Shown here piece after piece: positions 34,288 through 45,800 of a stretch of DNA of 64,000 nt (position 1 is the first letter of the stretch; each line of letters opens with the position of its first letter). The notes under the pieces are model-generated. The model saw nothing but the letters and a program-made list of their open reading frames with translations. It was not told the DNA's origin and made no database searches. The DNA is from CAYZQH01 sp050300015 (GTDB taxonomy: Bacteria > Pseudomonadota > Gammaproteobacteria > Pseudomonadales > Cellvibrionaceae), in NCBI GenBank assembly GCA_050300015.1, contig JBNKWZ010000008.1, forward strand, positions 282,227 to 346,226. The letters run 5' to 3'. The position numbers and the translations under genes are program-made.

Positions 34288-34908
34288 GGTGCTCTCAACC
34301 TGGGCAGTTAGCGTTAAACCCCATTGTACCCTTGCCTGCGGCACTTTTGCGCGGCGTGGGTGTTCTGTTTGCCATCGGAGGCGCACAAAGTCGTTCTCGT
34401 GCGGGCCCAAGGCGCACGCGCAGCAATTAAGGCGGGGCTTGAGGGAGGAGAGGCGGCGCCCTTTGGGGCGGCCTACAGAGCTTCCGGCCTCTTCGTTAGT
34501 GTTTTTTGACAGACGACAGCGCTGGGGCCGCCATGGGTGACGAAAATGCCTTTTTCCCAGGAGCAAAAAAGGTCAAAACACCGCTTTGATCTCAACAAGC
34601 TCTGTAGGCCAGAAACTATTTGGACTTGATTCGCGGTTCCCTATAACAAATCGGCCCACCTTAAGGGTGGCGAATCCCCGGAGTTTGAGCAATTATAATA
34701 GGATTACGTTGTTAAGCGTGGGGTTACCTCCTGGGTCGAGCGTTTTGAGGCGTATCGCGCAAGTGGCGTCTTGGGTTGCCATTTCTTTCAGGGGTTTATG
34801 GATTAAACTTTGAAACTATGTTAAAAGTTTACCCCCGATGGTCGCTATGGATGGTGCGCCTTATGGGTGATAACTTTTTATAACAAACAAACCGAAGTAG
34901 GATCGCCT
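34288..34908. other. Divergent gshB-pilG intergenic region with a 14-bp inverted repeat
   Basis: No convincing gene in 621 bases. A perfect 14-bp inverted repeat, GGCCTACAGAGCTT at 34470-34483 and AAGCTCTGTAGGCC at 34597-34610, brackets 113 bases. A weaker hairpin CCTTTTT...AAAAAGG lies inside it near 34549-34572. No flanking direct repeat was seen. The promoters of gshB and pilG should lie near the two ends. Confidence 0.5.
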
Positions 34909-35304
34909 ATGGACGTGAATTTAGAACACTTAAAAGTGATGGTCATTGATGATTCAAAAACCATCCGTCGGACTGCAGAGACTTTGCTTCAGAAGGTCGG
35001 TTGCACTGTTGTAACGGCTACCGATGGCTTTGACGCCTTGGCTAAAATTGCCGATACGCGTCCCGACATCATATTTGTTGACATCATGATGCCTCGTTTA
35101 GACGGCTATCAAACCTGCGCGTTGATTAAAAATAACAGCGAATTCAAATCGACTCCGGTGATAATGCTGTCAAGTAAAGACGGCCTATTTGATAAGGCCA
35201 AAGGTCGAATCGTGGGCTCAGATCAGTACTTAACCAAACCCTTTAGCAAGGGTGAGCTGTTGGGTGCGATTGAAGCGCATGTCAAAGTGGCAAAAGCCAG
35301 CTAA
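34909..35304 (+). CDS. pilG: Twitching motility response regulator PilG
   Basis: A 131-residue single-domain CheY-like regulator: acidic pair in VMVIDDSKTIRRTAE, phosphoacceptor in IIFVDIMMPRLDGYQ, Thr/Ser in IMLSSKDG and Lys in YLTKPF. PilG is a phosphorylation target of ChpA and promotes pilus extension. The ATG at 34909 with AGGATCG upstream is chosen over an in-frame ATG at 34867. It is the first gene of the Pil-Chp operon. Confidence 0.95.
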   Translation: MDVNLEHLKVMVIDDSKTIRRTAETLLQKVGCTVVTATDGFDALAKIADTRPDIIFVDIMMPRLDGYQTCALIKNNSEFKSTPVIMLSSKDGLFDKAKGRIVGSDQYLTKPFSKGELLGAIEAHVKVAKAS

Positions 35305-35350
35305 GTTAAACAACCAAGGTATCCGCAGATAACCGTCTTCTGGGGGAGTT

Positions 35351-35713
35351 GTGGCCAAAGTATTAATCGTTGATGATTCACCAACCGAAACACACAAGCT
35401 GACCAAAATGCTGGAAAAGCATGGGTTTTCGGTGGTTTACGCTGAAAACGGCGCAGAGGGCGTCGAGAAGGCGAAAGTCGAAATGCCCGATGTGGTTTTG
35501 ATGGACGTTGTTATGCCGGGCTTAAATGGCTTTCAAGCGACTCGGCTGCTGAGCAAAGCGCACGAGACGGCCAGCATTCCGGTCATTATGGTGACCACCA
35601 AAGACCAAGAAACCGACCGTGTATGGGGCATGCGTCAAGGGGCAAAGGCCTACCTAACCAAGCCCATTGAAGAAGCGGAGTTAATCAAAACCATCGCCAG
35701 TGTGAGTGGCTAA
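35351..35713 (+). CDS. pilH: Twitching motility response regulator PilH
   Basis: A 120-residue CheY-like protein with VLIVDDSPTETHKL, VVLMDVVMPGLNGFQ, IMVTTKDQETDR and YLTKPIEEAEL. PilH acts opposite to or as a phosphate sink for PilG. The start is GTG at 35351 after GGGGGAG. It lies 46 bases after pilG. Confidence 0.95.
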   Translation: MAKVLIVDDSPTETHKLTKMLEKHGFSVVYAENGAEGVEKAKVEMPDVVLMDVVMPGLNGFQATRLLSKAHETASIPVIMVTTKDQETDRVWGMRQGAKAYLTKPIEEAELIKTIASVSG

Positions 35714-35727
35714 CGAAGCGGAAAATT

Positions 35728-36270
35728 ATGTCGCAAGAAGCAGCCTATCAGGCTCTTGTCGAATTAGCGCAGCAAAGCTCCAAAAATGCCAAAGCCCTTC
35801 CCGCGCAGGTAGATGCTCTACCCCGTTGGAGCGGCGTTGGCTTTTCTTTAATGGGGGTTCGATTTGTGGCTCCGCTCGGTCAAGTGGCCGAAATGCTGGA
35901 GTTGCCTGCCATTACTCGGCTGCCAGGGGTGCAACCCTGGGTGATGGGGCTTGCCAATGTGCGCGGCCGCCTACTGCCGTTATTTAACATGCCAGAGTTT
36001 TTTGGGGGGAAGGCCGAAAGCCAGCGCAAGCTACACAAAGTGTTGGTGGTGGACAAAAGCCCGCATTTTTGCGGTCTGATTGTCGACCAGGCACACGGCA
36101 TGCAGCATTTCACCTCCGAAGGCTACTCTGAGACCGCAGACGAGATTCCACAAGGGATGCAAAGCTTGGTAAATGGCGCCTATAAGGATTCCGTGGGCAA
36201 CACTTGGATGGTGGTGAATATTCCGGCATTGTTAGAAGATGCCAAATTTGCAAATGCAGCGTTGGTATAA
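35728..36270 (+). CDS. pilI: CheW-like coupling protein PilI
   Basis: A 180-residue CheW-domain protein (GVGFSLMGVRFVAPLGQVAEM, MGLANVRGRLLPLFNM, VLVVDKSPHFCGLIVDQAHG). It couples the chemoreceptor PilJ to the kinase ChpA. It lies 14 bases after pilH. Confidence 0.93.
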   Translation: MSQEAAYQALVELAQQSSKNAKALPAQVDALPRWSGVGFSLMGVRFVAPLGQVAEMLELPAITRLPGVQPWVMGLANVRGRLLPLFNMPEFFGGKAESQRKLHKVLVVDKSPHFCGLIVDQAHGMQHFTSEGYSETADEIPQGMQSLVNGAYKDSVGNTWMVVNIPALLEDAKFANAALV

Positions 36271-36356
36271 CGTTTAATAATTAACAGAGCGTCAAGCTCA
36301 TTCAGTTTGACTTGGGGTATTGTTCGCCCTGGGTGCAAGACTCATTGGAGTGTCCT

Positions 36357-38564
36357 ATGAAGACAGAATCAAGTGGCCTGTTCTCGCGACTGAAGTCCAA
36401 CAAGATCATGGCGTTACTGGTTTTTGTGCTGGTCTGTTTCGTGGTTGTGATCGGCTTTATGGTAGCCAAGCTGTTGGCTTTTTCAGAGGGGGATCAAAAA
36501 CTCAAGGATATGGTCTCCGAGCTTAGGGCCTCGTCCTACCAATTGGCAGTGCTGGCGGACGCGGCCATTGAAGGCGATAAAAAAGCCTTTGGCAAGCTCG
36601 ACAACGTGGTCAACCGCATGGACGAAACCTGGAACCGTTTAAGCAGCACCTCGGGTCCTACGGGGGTTGCTATGAATGCTGAAATCACCGCAACCGGTGG
36701 TATCTGGCGCGGCATCAAAGAGTCTTCGCAGAAAATTATTCAAAACGAAAATACCATTATCTTGATGCATGAAGTGGCCAACACGGTCAACGAGGCTTTG
36801 CCTTCCATGCAGGCCGAGCACGACAACATCACCGAAATTTTGTTAGAGACCCGCGCGCCAGCCGAGCAGGTGTCTATGGCGCAGCGGCAATCCTGGTTTG
36901 CCGAGCGCATTGGCCGCAACGTGGAGATCATGCTGGAAGGGGGAGAAAACTCCGAGAAGGCTGCCAGCGAGTTTAACATCGATGCCAACCGCTTTAAGGC
37001 CGTGTTGGAAGGTATGCAGCGCGGTGATCGGTCGATTGGCATCTCCAAAGTGACTGACGCTGAGGCGTTGGAATCCTTAAGTAAAATTTCAGAGTTTTTC
37101 TCCTTGGTGAGTGACCAAGTGCGCAACATTTTTGATGAGGCGCCCACCCTTTACGAAACCCGTAAGGCCACCAACCAAATCACCGAGGCCAGTCCCTTGT
37201 TATTGGAGCGTCTGGCGCAGTTGACCGAAAAAATCGACCAGTTGCCCAACGAGCGCAAAATCAATAACCGCTCTTTGATTTTTGTGGGTGCTCTGGCCTT
37301 ATTCTGCTTGATTTTTATTGGTTGGGAACTCAACCGCGCCACCAAACGTCGCCTGCGCATTACCGCAGAAGCCAACGAGCGCAACCAAAATGCCATTTTG
37401 CGTTTGTTGGATGAGCTGGCCGATCTCGCCGACGGTGATTTAACCACTACCGCCACAGTGACTGAGGATTTTACCGGCGCCATTGCCGACTCCATTAACT
37501 ACACCATCGACCAGTTGCGAGTATTGGTTTCGCGCATTAACGACACCTCCGTGAATGTGGCTGCCGCCGCGGAAGAAACCCAGCAAACCGCTTTACACCT
37601 TGCCGAGGCTTCTGAGCATCAGGCGCAAGAAATTGCCGGCGCCTCTGCCGCGGTGAACGAAATGGCCGTTACCATTGACCAAGTCTCTGCCAACGCCGCG
37701 GAATCCGCCGGTGTGGCCGAGCGTTCAGTATCCATCGCCAGTAATGGCGCCAAGGTGGTACAAAACACCATCAACGGCATGGATACCATTCGTGAGCAGA
37801 TTCAGGAAACCTCCAAACGTATTAAACGCTTGGGTGAGTCCTCGCAAGAAATTGGCGACATTGTAAGTTTGATTAACGACATTGCCGACCAAACCAATAT
37901 TTTGGCCCTAAACGCCGCCATTCAGGCCTCCATGGCTGGTGAAGCCGGACGCGGCTTTGCGGTGGTGGCCGACGAAGTTCAGCGCTTGGCTGAGCGCTCC
38001 GCCACGGCCACCAAACAAATTGAGGCGCTGGTTAAAACCATTCAGAACGATACCAACGAAGCCGTTATCTCCATGGAGCAAACCACCTCTGAAGTGGTGC
38101 GTGGTGCGCGCCTGGCGCAAGATGCGGGTGTGGCGCTGGAAGAGATCGAAAGCGTATCGGCCAACTTGGCAGAGTTGATCCAAAACATCTCCAATGCGGC
38201 GCGCCAGCAAGCGGCGTCCGCGGGGCACATTTCAAACACCATGAACGTAATTCAAGAAATCACCTCGCAAACGTCAGCGGGTACGGGTGCCACGGCCTCG
38301 GCGATTGGTAATTTGGCGGGTATGGCCATTAAGTTGCGCGAATCTGTGGCGGGCTTCAAGCTGCCAGAAGAAATGTCCTCCAATTTACCCGAGCTGCCCC
38401 AAATATCTAGCACGGCCCAAGAAGACATCGCGTTGGCTAATGAGCCCAGAGGCTTTGATGGCAGTGCCAATCAAGATGATGAAGAAGAAATGTTGGACCT
38501 GTCCTTGGACGAGGCCTTAGAAGGCGACGATGATGCGTTGAAGTCCGAGGACGCACAAGCTTAG
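36357..38564 (+). CDS. pilJ: Methyl-accepting chemotaxis receptor PilJ
   Basis: A 735-residue receptor with a first membrane helix at about residues 17-38, a large periplasmic helical sensor, a second helix at about 305-325, a HAMP-like region and a cytoplasmic signalling hairpin. The hairpin tip is NDIADQTNILALNAAIQASM followed by GEAGRGFAVVADEVQRLAER. The acidic C-terminal tail is about 60 residues long. PilJ senses the pilin state or surface contact. The ATG at 36357 precedes the first helix. Confidence 0.95.
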   Translation: MKTESSGLFSRLKSNKIMALLVFVLVCFVVVIGFMVAKLLAFSEGDQKLKDMVSELRASSYQLAVLADAAIEGDKKAFGKLDNVVNRMDETWNRLSSTSGPTGVAMNAEITATGGIWRGIKESSQKIIQNENTIILMHEVANTVNEALPSMQAEHDNITEILLETRAPAEQVSMAQRQSWFAERIGRNVEIMLEGGENSEKAASEFNIDANRFKAVLEGMQRGDRSIGISKVTDAEALESLSKISEFFSLVSDQVRNIFDEAPTLYETRKATNQITEASPLLLERLAQLTEKIDQLPNERKINNRSLIFVGALALFCLIFIGWELNRATKRRLRITAEANERNQNAILRLLDELADLADGDLTTTATVTEDFTGAIADSINYTIDQLRVLVSRINDTSVNVAAAAEETQQTALHLAEASEHQAQEIAGASAAVNEMAVTIDQVSANAAESAGVAERSVSIASNGAKVVQNTINGMDTIREQIQETSKRIKRLGESSQEIGDIVSLINDIADQTNILALNAAIQASMAGEAGRGFAVVADEVQRLAERSATATKQIEALVKTIQNDTNEAVISMEQTTSEVVRGARLAQDAGVALEEIESVSANLAELIQNISNAARQQAASAGHISNTMNVIQEITSQTSAGTGATASAIGNLAGMAIKLRESVAGFKLPEEMSSNLPELPQISSTAQEDIALANEPRGFDGSANQDDEEEMLDLSLDEALEGDDDALKSEDAQA

Positions 38565-38583
38565 TTCCTGGATCTGAGCCGTT

Positions 38584-39702
38584 ATGGTGTGGTCGCTACA
38601 AGCATTGCCGCAGCTCAGTGATGAACAATTCACACTGTGGAGCCGACTGTTAGAAGAGCGTGCGGGCATTTATTTGTCCGAACAACAAAAAACGTTTCTA
38701 CAAACACAGGTTATCCAGCGCATGCGTGAGCTGGGTATTGATGATTACGGCAAATACTACGAGGTTGTGGTCGATGGTTTATCGGGCCTGGTGGAGTGGA
38801 CAAAACTCGTGGACCGCTTGGTGGTCAATGAAACACGATTTTTTCGCCATCGCGCCTCGATCGATTTTATCGGCCAAAAATTGGTAGAACGCATGAGTGC
38901 TGCCCCTGAAACGATCAGTGATACGGCAGCAGCGGGCCTTACATTCGAGACGCAATGTCATGAGCCCGAGCACAGCGGCTTTGTACAAGAGAGCTTGCTT
39001 GAAGGGTTATACGAAGCTTTAGAGGACGCCCCTCACAAGGTTTGTGATGCCGAAGGTGAGGCGTCTACGGTTCACGAAGAAGCCATCACTGATGAAGGGC
39101 TTGTCAAAGAATTAAGTACAGATATTGAGGTGGCCCTAGAGGCAGAACCGAGCACCGCTGCCGCTTTTAACACGAAGTTTAAGGATGCTTTTGATATTTG
39201 GAGTGTGGGTTGTTCCTCTGGGGAGGAGCCATACAGTTTGGCCATGGTGATCAACGATGCTTACCACATGGTGGGGCGCGAGGCTCGTTTTAGTATTACC
39301 GCCACGGATATCAGTCGCGCCGCGCTAACACTGGCGCGCGCGGGTATATACAGCGAGCGTAAGTTGGAGACGGTAGACAGAACTTTTCGTCAGCGCTACT
39401 TCAACAAAGTGGCAGAGGGGCGCTACCAAATAGCGGAGCATTTGCGCGATCGTATCTGCTTTAACCACGGCAACATTTTGAATATTAACGAGATGCCCAC
39501 TTTGAGAGTGGATGTAATCTACTGTCAAAACTTGCTGGTGTACTTTCGTCGTTGGCTGCGCGAACACATACTCAATGCGTTTGTGGAGCGCTTGCATCCT
39601 GGTGGATTACTGGTGATCGGTGTAGGAGAAGTCGTCGGTTGGAGTCACCCCTCCATGCGTCAAGTGCCTGCCGAAGCGGTGCAAGCGTATGTGCACATTT
39701 AA
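38584..39702 (+). CDS. pilK: CheR-type methyltransferase PilK
   Basis: A 372-residue SAM-dependent receptor methyltransferase. The N-terminal helical CheR domain ends near RLVVNETRFFRH, and the SAM site is IWSVGCSSGEEPYSLAMV followed by TATDISRAALTLAR. The late motif is IYCQNLLVYF, where CheR usually has CRN. About 85 acidic, low-complexity residues (roughly 105-190) are inserted between the two domains. It presumably methylates PilJ. Confidence 0.9.
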   Translation: MVWSLQALPQLSDEQFTLWSRLLEERAGIYLSEQQKTFLQTQVIQRMRELGIDDYGKYYEVVVDGLSGLVEWTKLVDRLVVNETRFFRHRASIDFIGQKLVERMSAAPETISDTAAAGLTFETQCHEPEHSGFVQESLLEGLYEALEDAPHKVCDAEGEASTVHEEAITDEGLVKELSTDIEVALEAEPSTAAAFNTKFKDAFDIWSVGCSSGEEPYSLAMVINDAYHMVGREARFSITATDISRAALTLARAGIYSERKLETVDRTFRQRYFNKVAEGRYQIAEHLRDRICFNHGNILNINEMPTLRVDVIYCQNLLVYFRRWLREHILNAFVERLHPGGLLVIGVGEVVGWSHPSMRQVPAEAVQAYVHI

Positions 39703-39824
39703 CGGACAGCAAAAAACACTGATGAATTTTGTGAGAGATGAGAAACAACACTTTTCAATCTCGACTTTTTGAAGCGGAAGGTACGCCGCTTCAGGAAAAA
39801 AACTAATTAAAACGGGACTCCAGA

Positions 39825-42800
39825 ATGGGAGATAAACGTAATTACGCGGCCCTTGAGTGGGTTATCGGGGAGATTGGCGATACTCTAAATGACGCTCGCC
39901 AAGCCCTCGAAGCGTTTGTTGAAGATCCGCGGGATACCGCTCGTATTCGCTTTTGCCTAACCCACATTCACCAGGTGCATGGTTCCTTGCAAATGGTGGA
40001 GTTTCACGGGGCCTCGCTATTTGCAGAAGAAATGGAAGCCCTGGCCGAAGCCTTAATGCACGGCCGTGTGGTGAACGAAAAAGAAGCGCAAGAAGTACTG
40101 ATGCGCTCGCTGTTGCAATTGCCGCACTATTTGGAACAAGTTAAAACCTATCAAGAAGACCACCCAGGTATTGTACTGCCACTGTTGAATGACATTCGAG
40201 CAGTACGCAAACAAACCTATCTGTCAGAAACCAATCTGTTTAACCCAGATTTGAGCTCACTCAGCGAGGTGCAAGGCTCGCGTCACGAGATACTCTCAGA
40301 CGCGACCAAACTTAAGCAAGTGGTCAAGAAGCTGCGTGAAATGTACCAATACGCGGCGGCCAGTGTTTTGCGCGGGCTTAAAATTGATGAAAATTTACAA
40401 TACATCGACAAAGTGTTTTCACGCTTGGAGGGGATTACCCGCGGCACGCGAGCGCACACCTTGTGGTCGGTTAGTGCGGCTCTGGGTGAGGCTTTGTCAC
40501 GTGACGACATCGAGCTCAGCGTGGCGGTGCGCGGGCTACTGCGCCAGCTGGCGAAAGAGCTTCGCGTATTAGAGGAGCACTGCCCGCAGGTACTCGATGC
40601 ACCGGTGTCGGAGCCCCTGTTGCGCAACCTATTGTTCTATGTGGCGCGCGCGGAGGATGGCGGTCGTCGCGTGGCCCAAATTAAAGAGCTATTCGGATTA
40701 GACAGCGCGCTATTGGGCGGCGCTGAGGCCAATAAAGCAAAGGGTATGATTTCTACACCCGAGCCCGACGCTATTCGCTCCGTGGTGGAGGCGTTGCAAG
40801 ACGAGCTCAATACCGTCAAACATCTCATGAACCTGTCCCTATCCGGGCAGGGCGGTGTGAGCGATGTGGAAGAGATGGTGCCCATCGTCAAACGCATTGC
40901 GGATACATTGGCGGTATTGGGCATTGGCGATATGCGCAAGCTCACCATGGATCAGTACGAAATACTGCGCAAAATGGCAAGCTCTGGCAAATTGTCGGAC
41001 ACCACACTTATCGATGTAGCCGGATGCCTGGCTAGTATTGAGCACCGCCTTGAGGCCATTGCCAAAGGTGCAGCCAAACGCATGGATCTGTCCAATTTGG
41101 ATGAGCGTGCTATTGAAATAGACGCCGCCAAAGAAGCGGTCCTTAAAGAGTGTCGCACAGGGCTTGAACGGGTAAAGGCGGCCATAGTCGAGGCCATGTC
41201 CTCCCAGTGGAGCCCCGAAAATTTACCCAACGCCGTGGGTACCCTTAAAGATATTGCCGGTGGCCTGAATATGGTGCCATTGTCGCGGGCTTCGGGCATT
41301 TTAAATGCTGCAGGCCATTACATTGAGCATCGTTGGTCTGCCAGCGAAGACTCGCCCGGCGAAGAACTCTCCGTGCTTGCCGACGTTATTGCCAGTGTGG
41401 ACTATTATCTGGAGCGTCTCGAAGGCGCCCATGGCGAAGAGTTGGAAAGCTACCTGGACCTCGCCGACGAAAGCTTGCGTCAATTGGGCTACGAGCCTTC
41501 TACCGAGACCGAAGCGGGAGCTGCTGATGCTGCCGAAGTTGACGCCAACACATCTGCAGGTGGCCTCGATTCGCCTAACTCGATAAGACAAGGCGCCGAG
41601 ACACAAGACATTGCCAAAACAGAAGGTGGCCTCGAGGCGCCGTTAACCGACATGGCACCCAGCGAAAGCTTGGATGCGGCAAGCGAAGGCGAGCCGCGCC
41701 AGCAGGCCGAGTCGCCTGAAATGGCCGCACCCCCGGTGGATGGTGAGCAAAGTCTGCCGAGCGAAACCGAACGCCTGGGCGATTCTGAGTTGGATAATGA
41801 AATCATCGAGATCTTCATTGAAGAGGCCGGTGAGGTCCAGGAGACCTTGGCCGAATACTACCCCAAATGGTTAGAAAACTTAGAGGATTCCGAAAGCCTC
41901 ACCGTGGTACGCCGCGCCTTCCACACCTTGAAAGGCAGTGGTCGTATGGTACAGGCCATGGATGTGGGGGAGCTCGCCTGGGCCGTGGAGTCCATGCTCA
42001 ATCGCGTCATTGACGCCACGGTACCCGTCAACTCTGCGCACGCGCGTCTAATCGAACAAGTCATGGCGTTTCTGCCCGAGTTGGTGGATGCGTTTAAGCA
42101 TCAAGCGCCCAACCCTAATCGCGATCTTTGGTTCCGCCTCGAGGCTTTCGCCGGGGATCTCGCCAAGGGAGTGATCCCGCGCGAGTTGACGGGCGCGGGC
42201 ACCTTCGAAGATGTGCCCTCAAGCGTTCCAGGGCCTGAACAGTCAGGTGCTTTGGCTGTGGAGGAGGAAGACGATGAAGACCAGCTTCTGTGGGAAATTT
42301 TCTCCTCAGAGGCGGCCACACACTTGGTGGTGGTGGATGAATTTATCGTAGATATGGAGCAAGCCGCTCCACTTTATACCCCGCCCACCGATGCCTTGCA
42401 AAGTGCTTTGCATACGCTAAAAGGCAGCGCCCATATGGCAGGTGTGAAACCCATCGCCGCCATGATCACACCGCTGGAAGGCTTTTTTAAAGAGTTACGC
42501 AGTTACCAGGTGAAGGTGGATAAAGACACTCTGGCCCTGTTGAACGATGCCGCTCATTTCACACGCCAGGGCTTGGATTGCATCGAGCGCCGTGAACCCG
42601 TGGAGATTGCCGAGCAAGATGCCTTTATTGCTCAGGTAACCGAGTTACACGAGCGCATACTCGCGCCGTTGATTCACGCGAAAGATGACGCGCCTGATGA
42701 CGATCGTCGTCAGGCCGATCCAAAATTGCTGGCGTTTTTCATGTCAGAAGAGATGAGCCTGCTGTTGGATGCCGACGAGTACATCGACAAATGGCACGAC

Positions 42801-45800
42801 AATATTGCCACGCTCAACAGTGATATCGCGCCCATGCGCAAAGAATTGGCCACCTTGATTGAAGGCTCTGAGCGCGCCAATTTACCAGAGATGCAAGCTT
42901 TGGGGCAGCAGCTCGACAAAATCTATGAGGCCCTTTCGGTGGGCGATGTGGCCTCCAATGATCATCTCTTTGGCGTGCTTAAAGAGGGGCATGAAAAACT
43001 GCTGGATATGATCGACCAGATTGCCGCAGGCCAAAACATCACACCCGTGACGGAAGCCTTAAACAAAGCCTTAGATAGCCTGTTTACGGCCCCTGTTACT
43101 GAGAAACAGGATGTCACCGCAGAAGCAGAAGACGCGGCAGTACAAGGTGACGGTGAGCTCGAAGGTGAATGGTTAAGTACTGACCAAACACAAACACACA
43201 TCAACGTTGACGATGAAGAAGTCGAAGACCTCGTCGATGAAGACCTGTTTGTGGTGCCGATGGACGATGAATTCTCCGGTGGTTTCAGCGAAGAAGAAAT
43301 CGCCCTCGCCGAGCAGCAAGCCAACGACGGCGAACCTGAATTCCCTGGGGACGAACCTTTAGCCCAAGGTCAAGAGCCTTCAGCGGATGTAGGTCAAGAG
43401 CCTTCAGCGGATGTAGATCAAGAGCCTTCAGCGAATTCAAGCCAAGAGCCTTCCGCTCAAGGAGAGGAGCTCTCAGCTCAAAAAGAAGCGCCTGAACAAC
43501 CCGCCTTTGAGGAGCAGCCTCTGCCCGTTGAACCCTCGCAAGAGCCACTCTCATCACTAGAGACCACGCTCTCCGCTGGACCCAGTGGCGTTCAGGTATC
43601 TCCAGAGGCACCCTCGCAGGCGGCCTATGACAGTGCCACCCAGGGTGACCCCAACGATATTGCGGCCATTGATGCGGAAGATTTCGACCCCGACATTATC
43701 GAAATATTCCTAGAAGAGGCCTCCGAGCTGATTGAAGAGTTGGACGAGGCCATCCACGGTTGGGAGTCTCAGTGGGATTCCACCGAAGAAGCCGAATCCA
43801 TGAAGCGAGCCTTGCACACCTTAAAAGGAGGTGCAAGGCTTTCAGGCCTGTCGCGGTTGGGGGATTTGACCCACGACTACGAAAGCTACCTTATTGCCAG
43901 CAAAGAGCCATCACAAGCGTTTTTTGAAACCATACAGCAGTATCAAGATACCCTGCTAAACGCCTTAAAAGGCGTGCGCAGCCGTCTTGATGGCGAAGTT
44001 GCCGTGCCGGTTACCAAACCCGAAATCGCCGCCGATACAGACGCGCCCACCCCGGTAGAAGAACGCGCACCGGCAGAGGCCGAACCGGTCAAGCCTGGCG
44101 TAGCGGGCGAGACCAGTACGGTAGAGTCGCTCATGGCCGCGTCCAAAGCCGACTCCGGCAAAGCCATTGCCGCTGCCAATGCCAGCTTGCAAGAGGCGCA
44201 AAAGCGCCCCGGTTCGCAAGAGATGATCAAAGTCTCCGCAGATTTGCTTGAGGAGCTGGTCAACCTCGCAGGTGAAACTTCTATCAGTCGTGGACGTTTA
44301 GAGCAACAAGTGAGTGACTTAAGCTCTGCCGTGGACGAAGTAGACGCCACGCTTCGCCGACTCAACGAGCAGTTGCGTCGACTGGATATCGAAACCGAAG
44401 CGCAGGTACTGTTCCGTCAGGAGCAAATGGCCCAGCACGAAGGTTTCGACCCACTGGAGATGGACCGTTATTCCCATTTACAGCAACTCACGCGCTCGTT
44501 GATGGAGTCCTCATCGGATTTAACTGATTTAAAACTCACCATCTCCGACAAACTGCGCGATACCGAAACCCTATTGCTGCAACAGCAGCGGATTAATTCC
44601 TCGTTGCAAGAGGGCTTAATGCGCTCGCGTATGGTGCCCTTCTCGCGCATGGTGCCGCGTTTGCGACGCATTGTTCGCCAAGTATCCGGTGAGCTGGGTA
44701 AACACGTGAATTTCGAGCTCGACAATGTGGAAGGCGAAATGGACCGCTCCGTGCTCGAGCGCATGGTCGCACCCTTGGAGCACATGCTGCGCAATGCCGT
44801 GGACCACGGTATTGAGTCGCCGAGTGATCGCCAAGCCGCCGATAAGCCCGAAACAGGTCGTATACTGCTCAGCCTCGCGCGCGAAGGGGGTGATATTCTC
44901 CTGCGTCTGGCGGATGACGGTCGCGGCATCAACCTTGAGCGCGTGCGCGAAAAAGCCATTGAGCGTGGCCTAATGACGGCCGACGCGCAATTGTCTGATC
45001 ACGACGTGATGCAATTTATTTTGCAAGCCGGTTTCAGTACTGCCGAGAACGTCACACAAATTTCAGGCCGCGGTGTGGGCATGGATGTGGTGGCCGCCGA
45101 AATCAAACAGCTCGGTGGCTCCATGGTCATCGACAGCAAGGCCGGTGTGGGCACCCAATTTGTGGTGCGCTTACCGTTTACGGTATCGGTTAACCGCGCG
45201 TTGATGGTTCAGCTTGGCAGCGAGACCTACGCCATACCACTCAATACCATCGAGGGGATTGTGCGCGTGAGCCCGTTTGAGCTTGAGCATTATTTCACGC
45301 ATGAAGACGCGCGCTTTGAATATGCCGGTGAAAACTATCAGGTGAAATACTTAGGGTCACTGGTGACCAGTGGCTTGGCGCCCAAGCTTGAAGGTCAGAT
45401 GCTACCCTTGCCGGTGATCCTAGTGCGTGCTGGCCAACTTACCATGGCCTTACAGGTGGATGCACTGTCTGGTAGCCGCGAAATCGTTGTAAAAAGCCTC
45501 GGCCCACAATTTGCCGCCGTACAGGGTATCAGTGGGGCCACGGTCATGGGTGATGGCAGCGTGGTGGTGATTTTGGATCCGCATGCATTGGTGCGTAAAG
45601 AAATGGCCCAAACCGGTGTTAACCTCACACCGATTGCACCACCGAGCGAACCCAAAGTGGAACCCAGCGCCCACAAAGTGGTGATGGTGGTGGATGATTC
45701 TGTAACGGTGCGCAAGGTCACCACGCGCTTCCTGGAGCGCGAAGGGTTTGACGTGGTCACCGCCAAAGACGGTGTGGATGCCCTACAGGTATTACAAGAG

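Noticed and set aside
34288..34566. N-terminal extension of gshB upstream of 34287
   Set aside because: The added 93 residues are not glutathione synthetase sequence and are Arg/Pro-rich as in non-coding GC-rich DNA.
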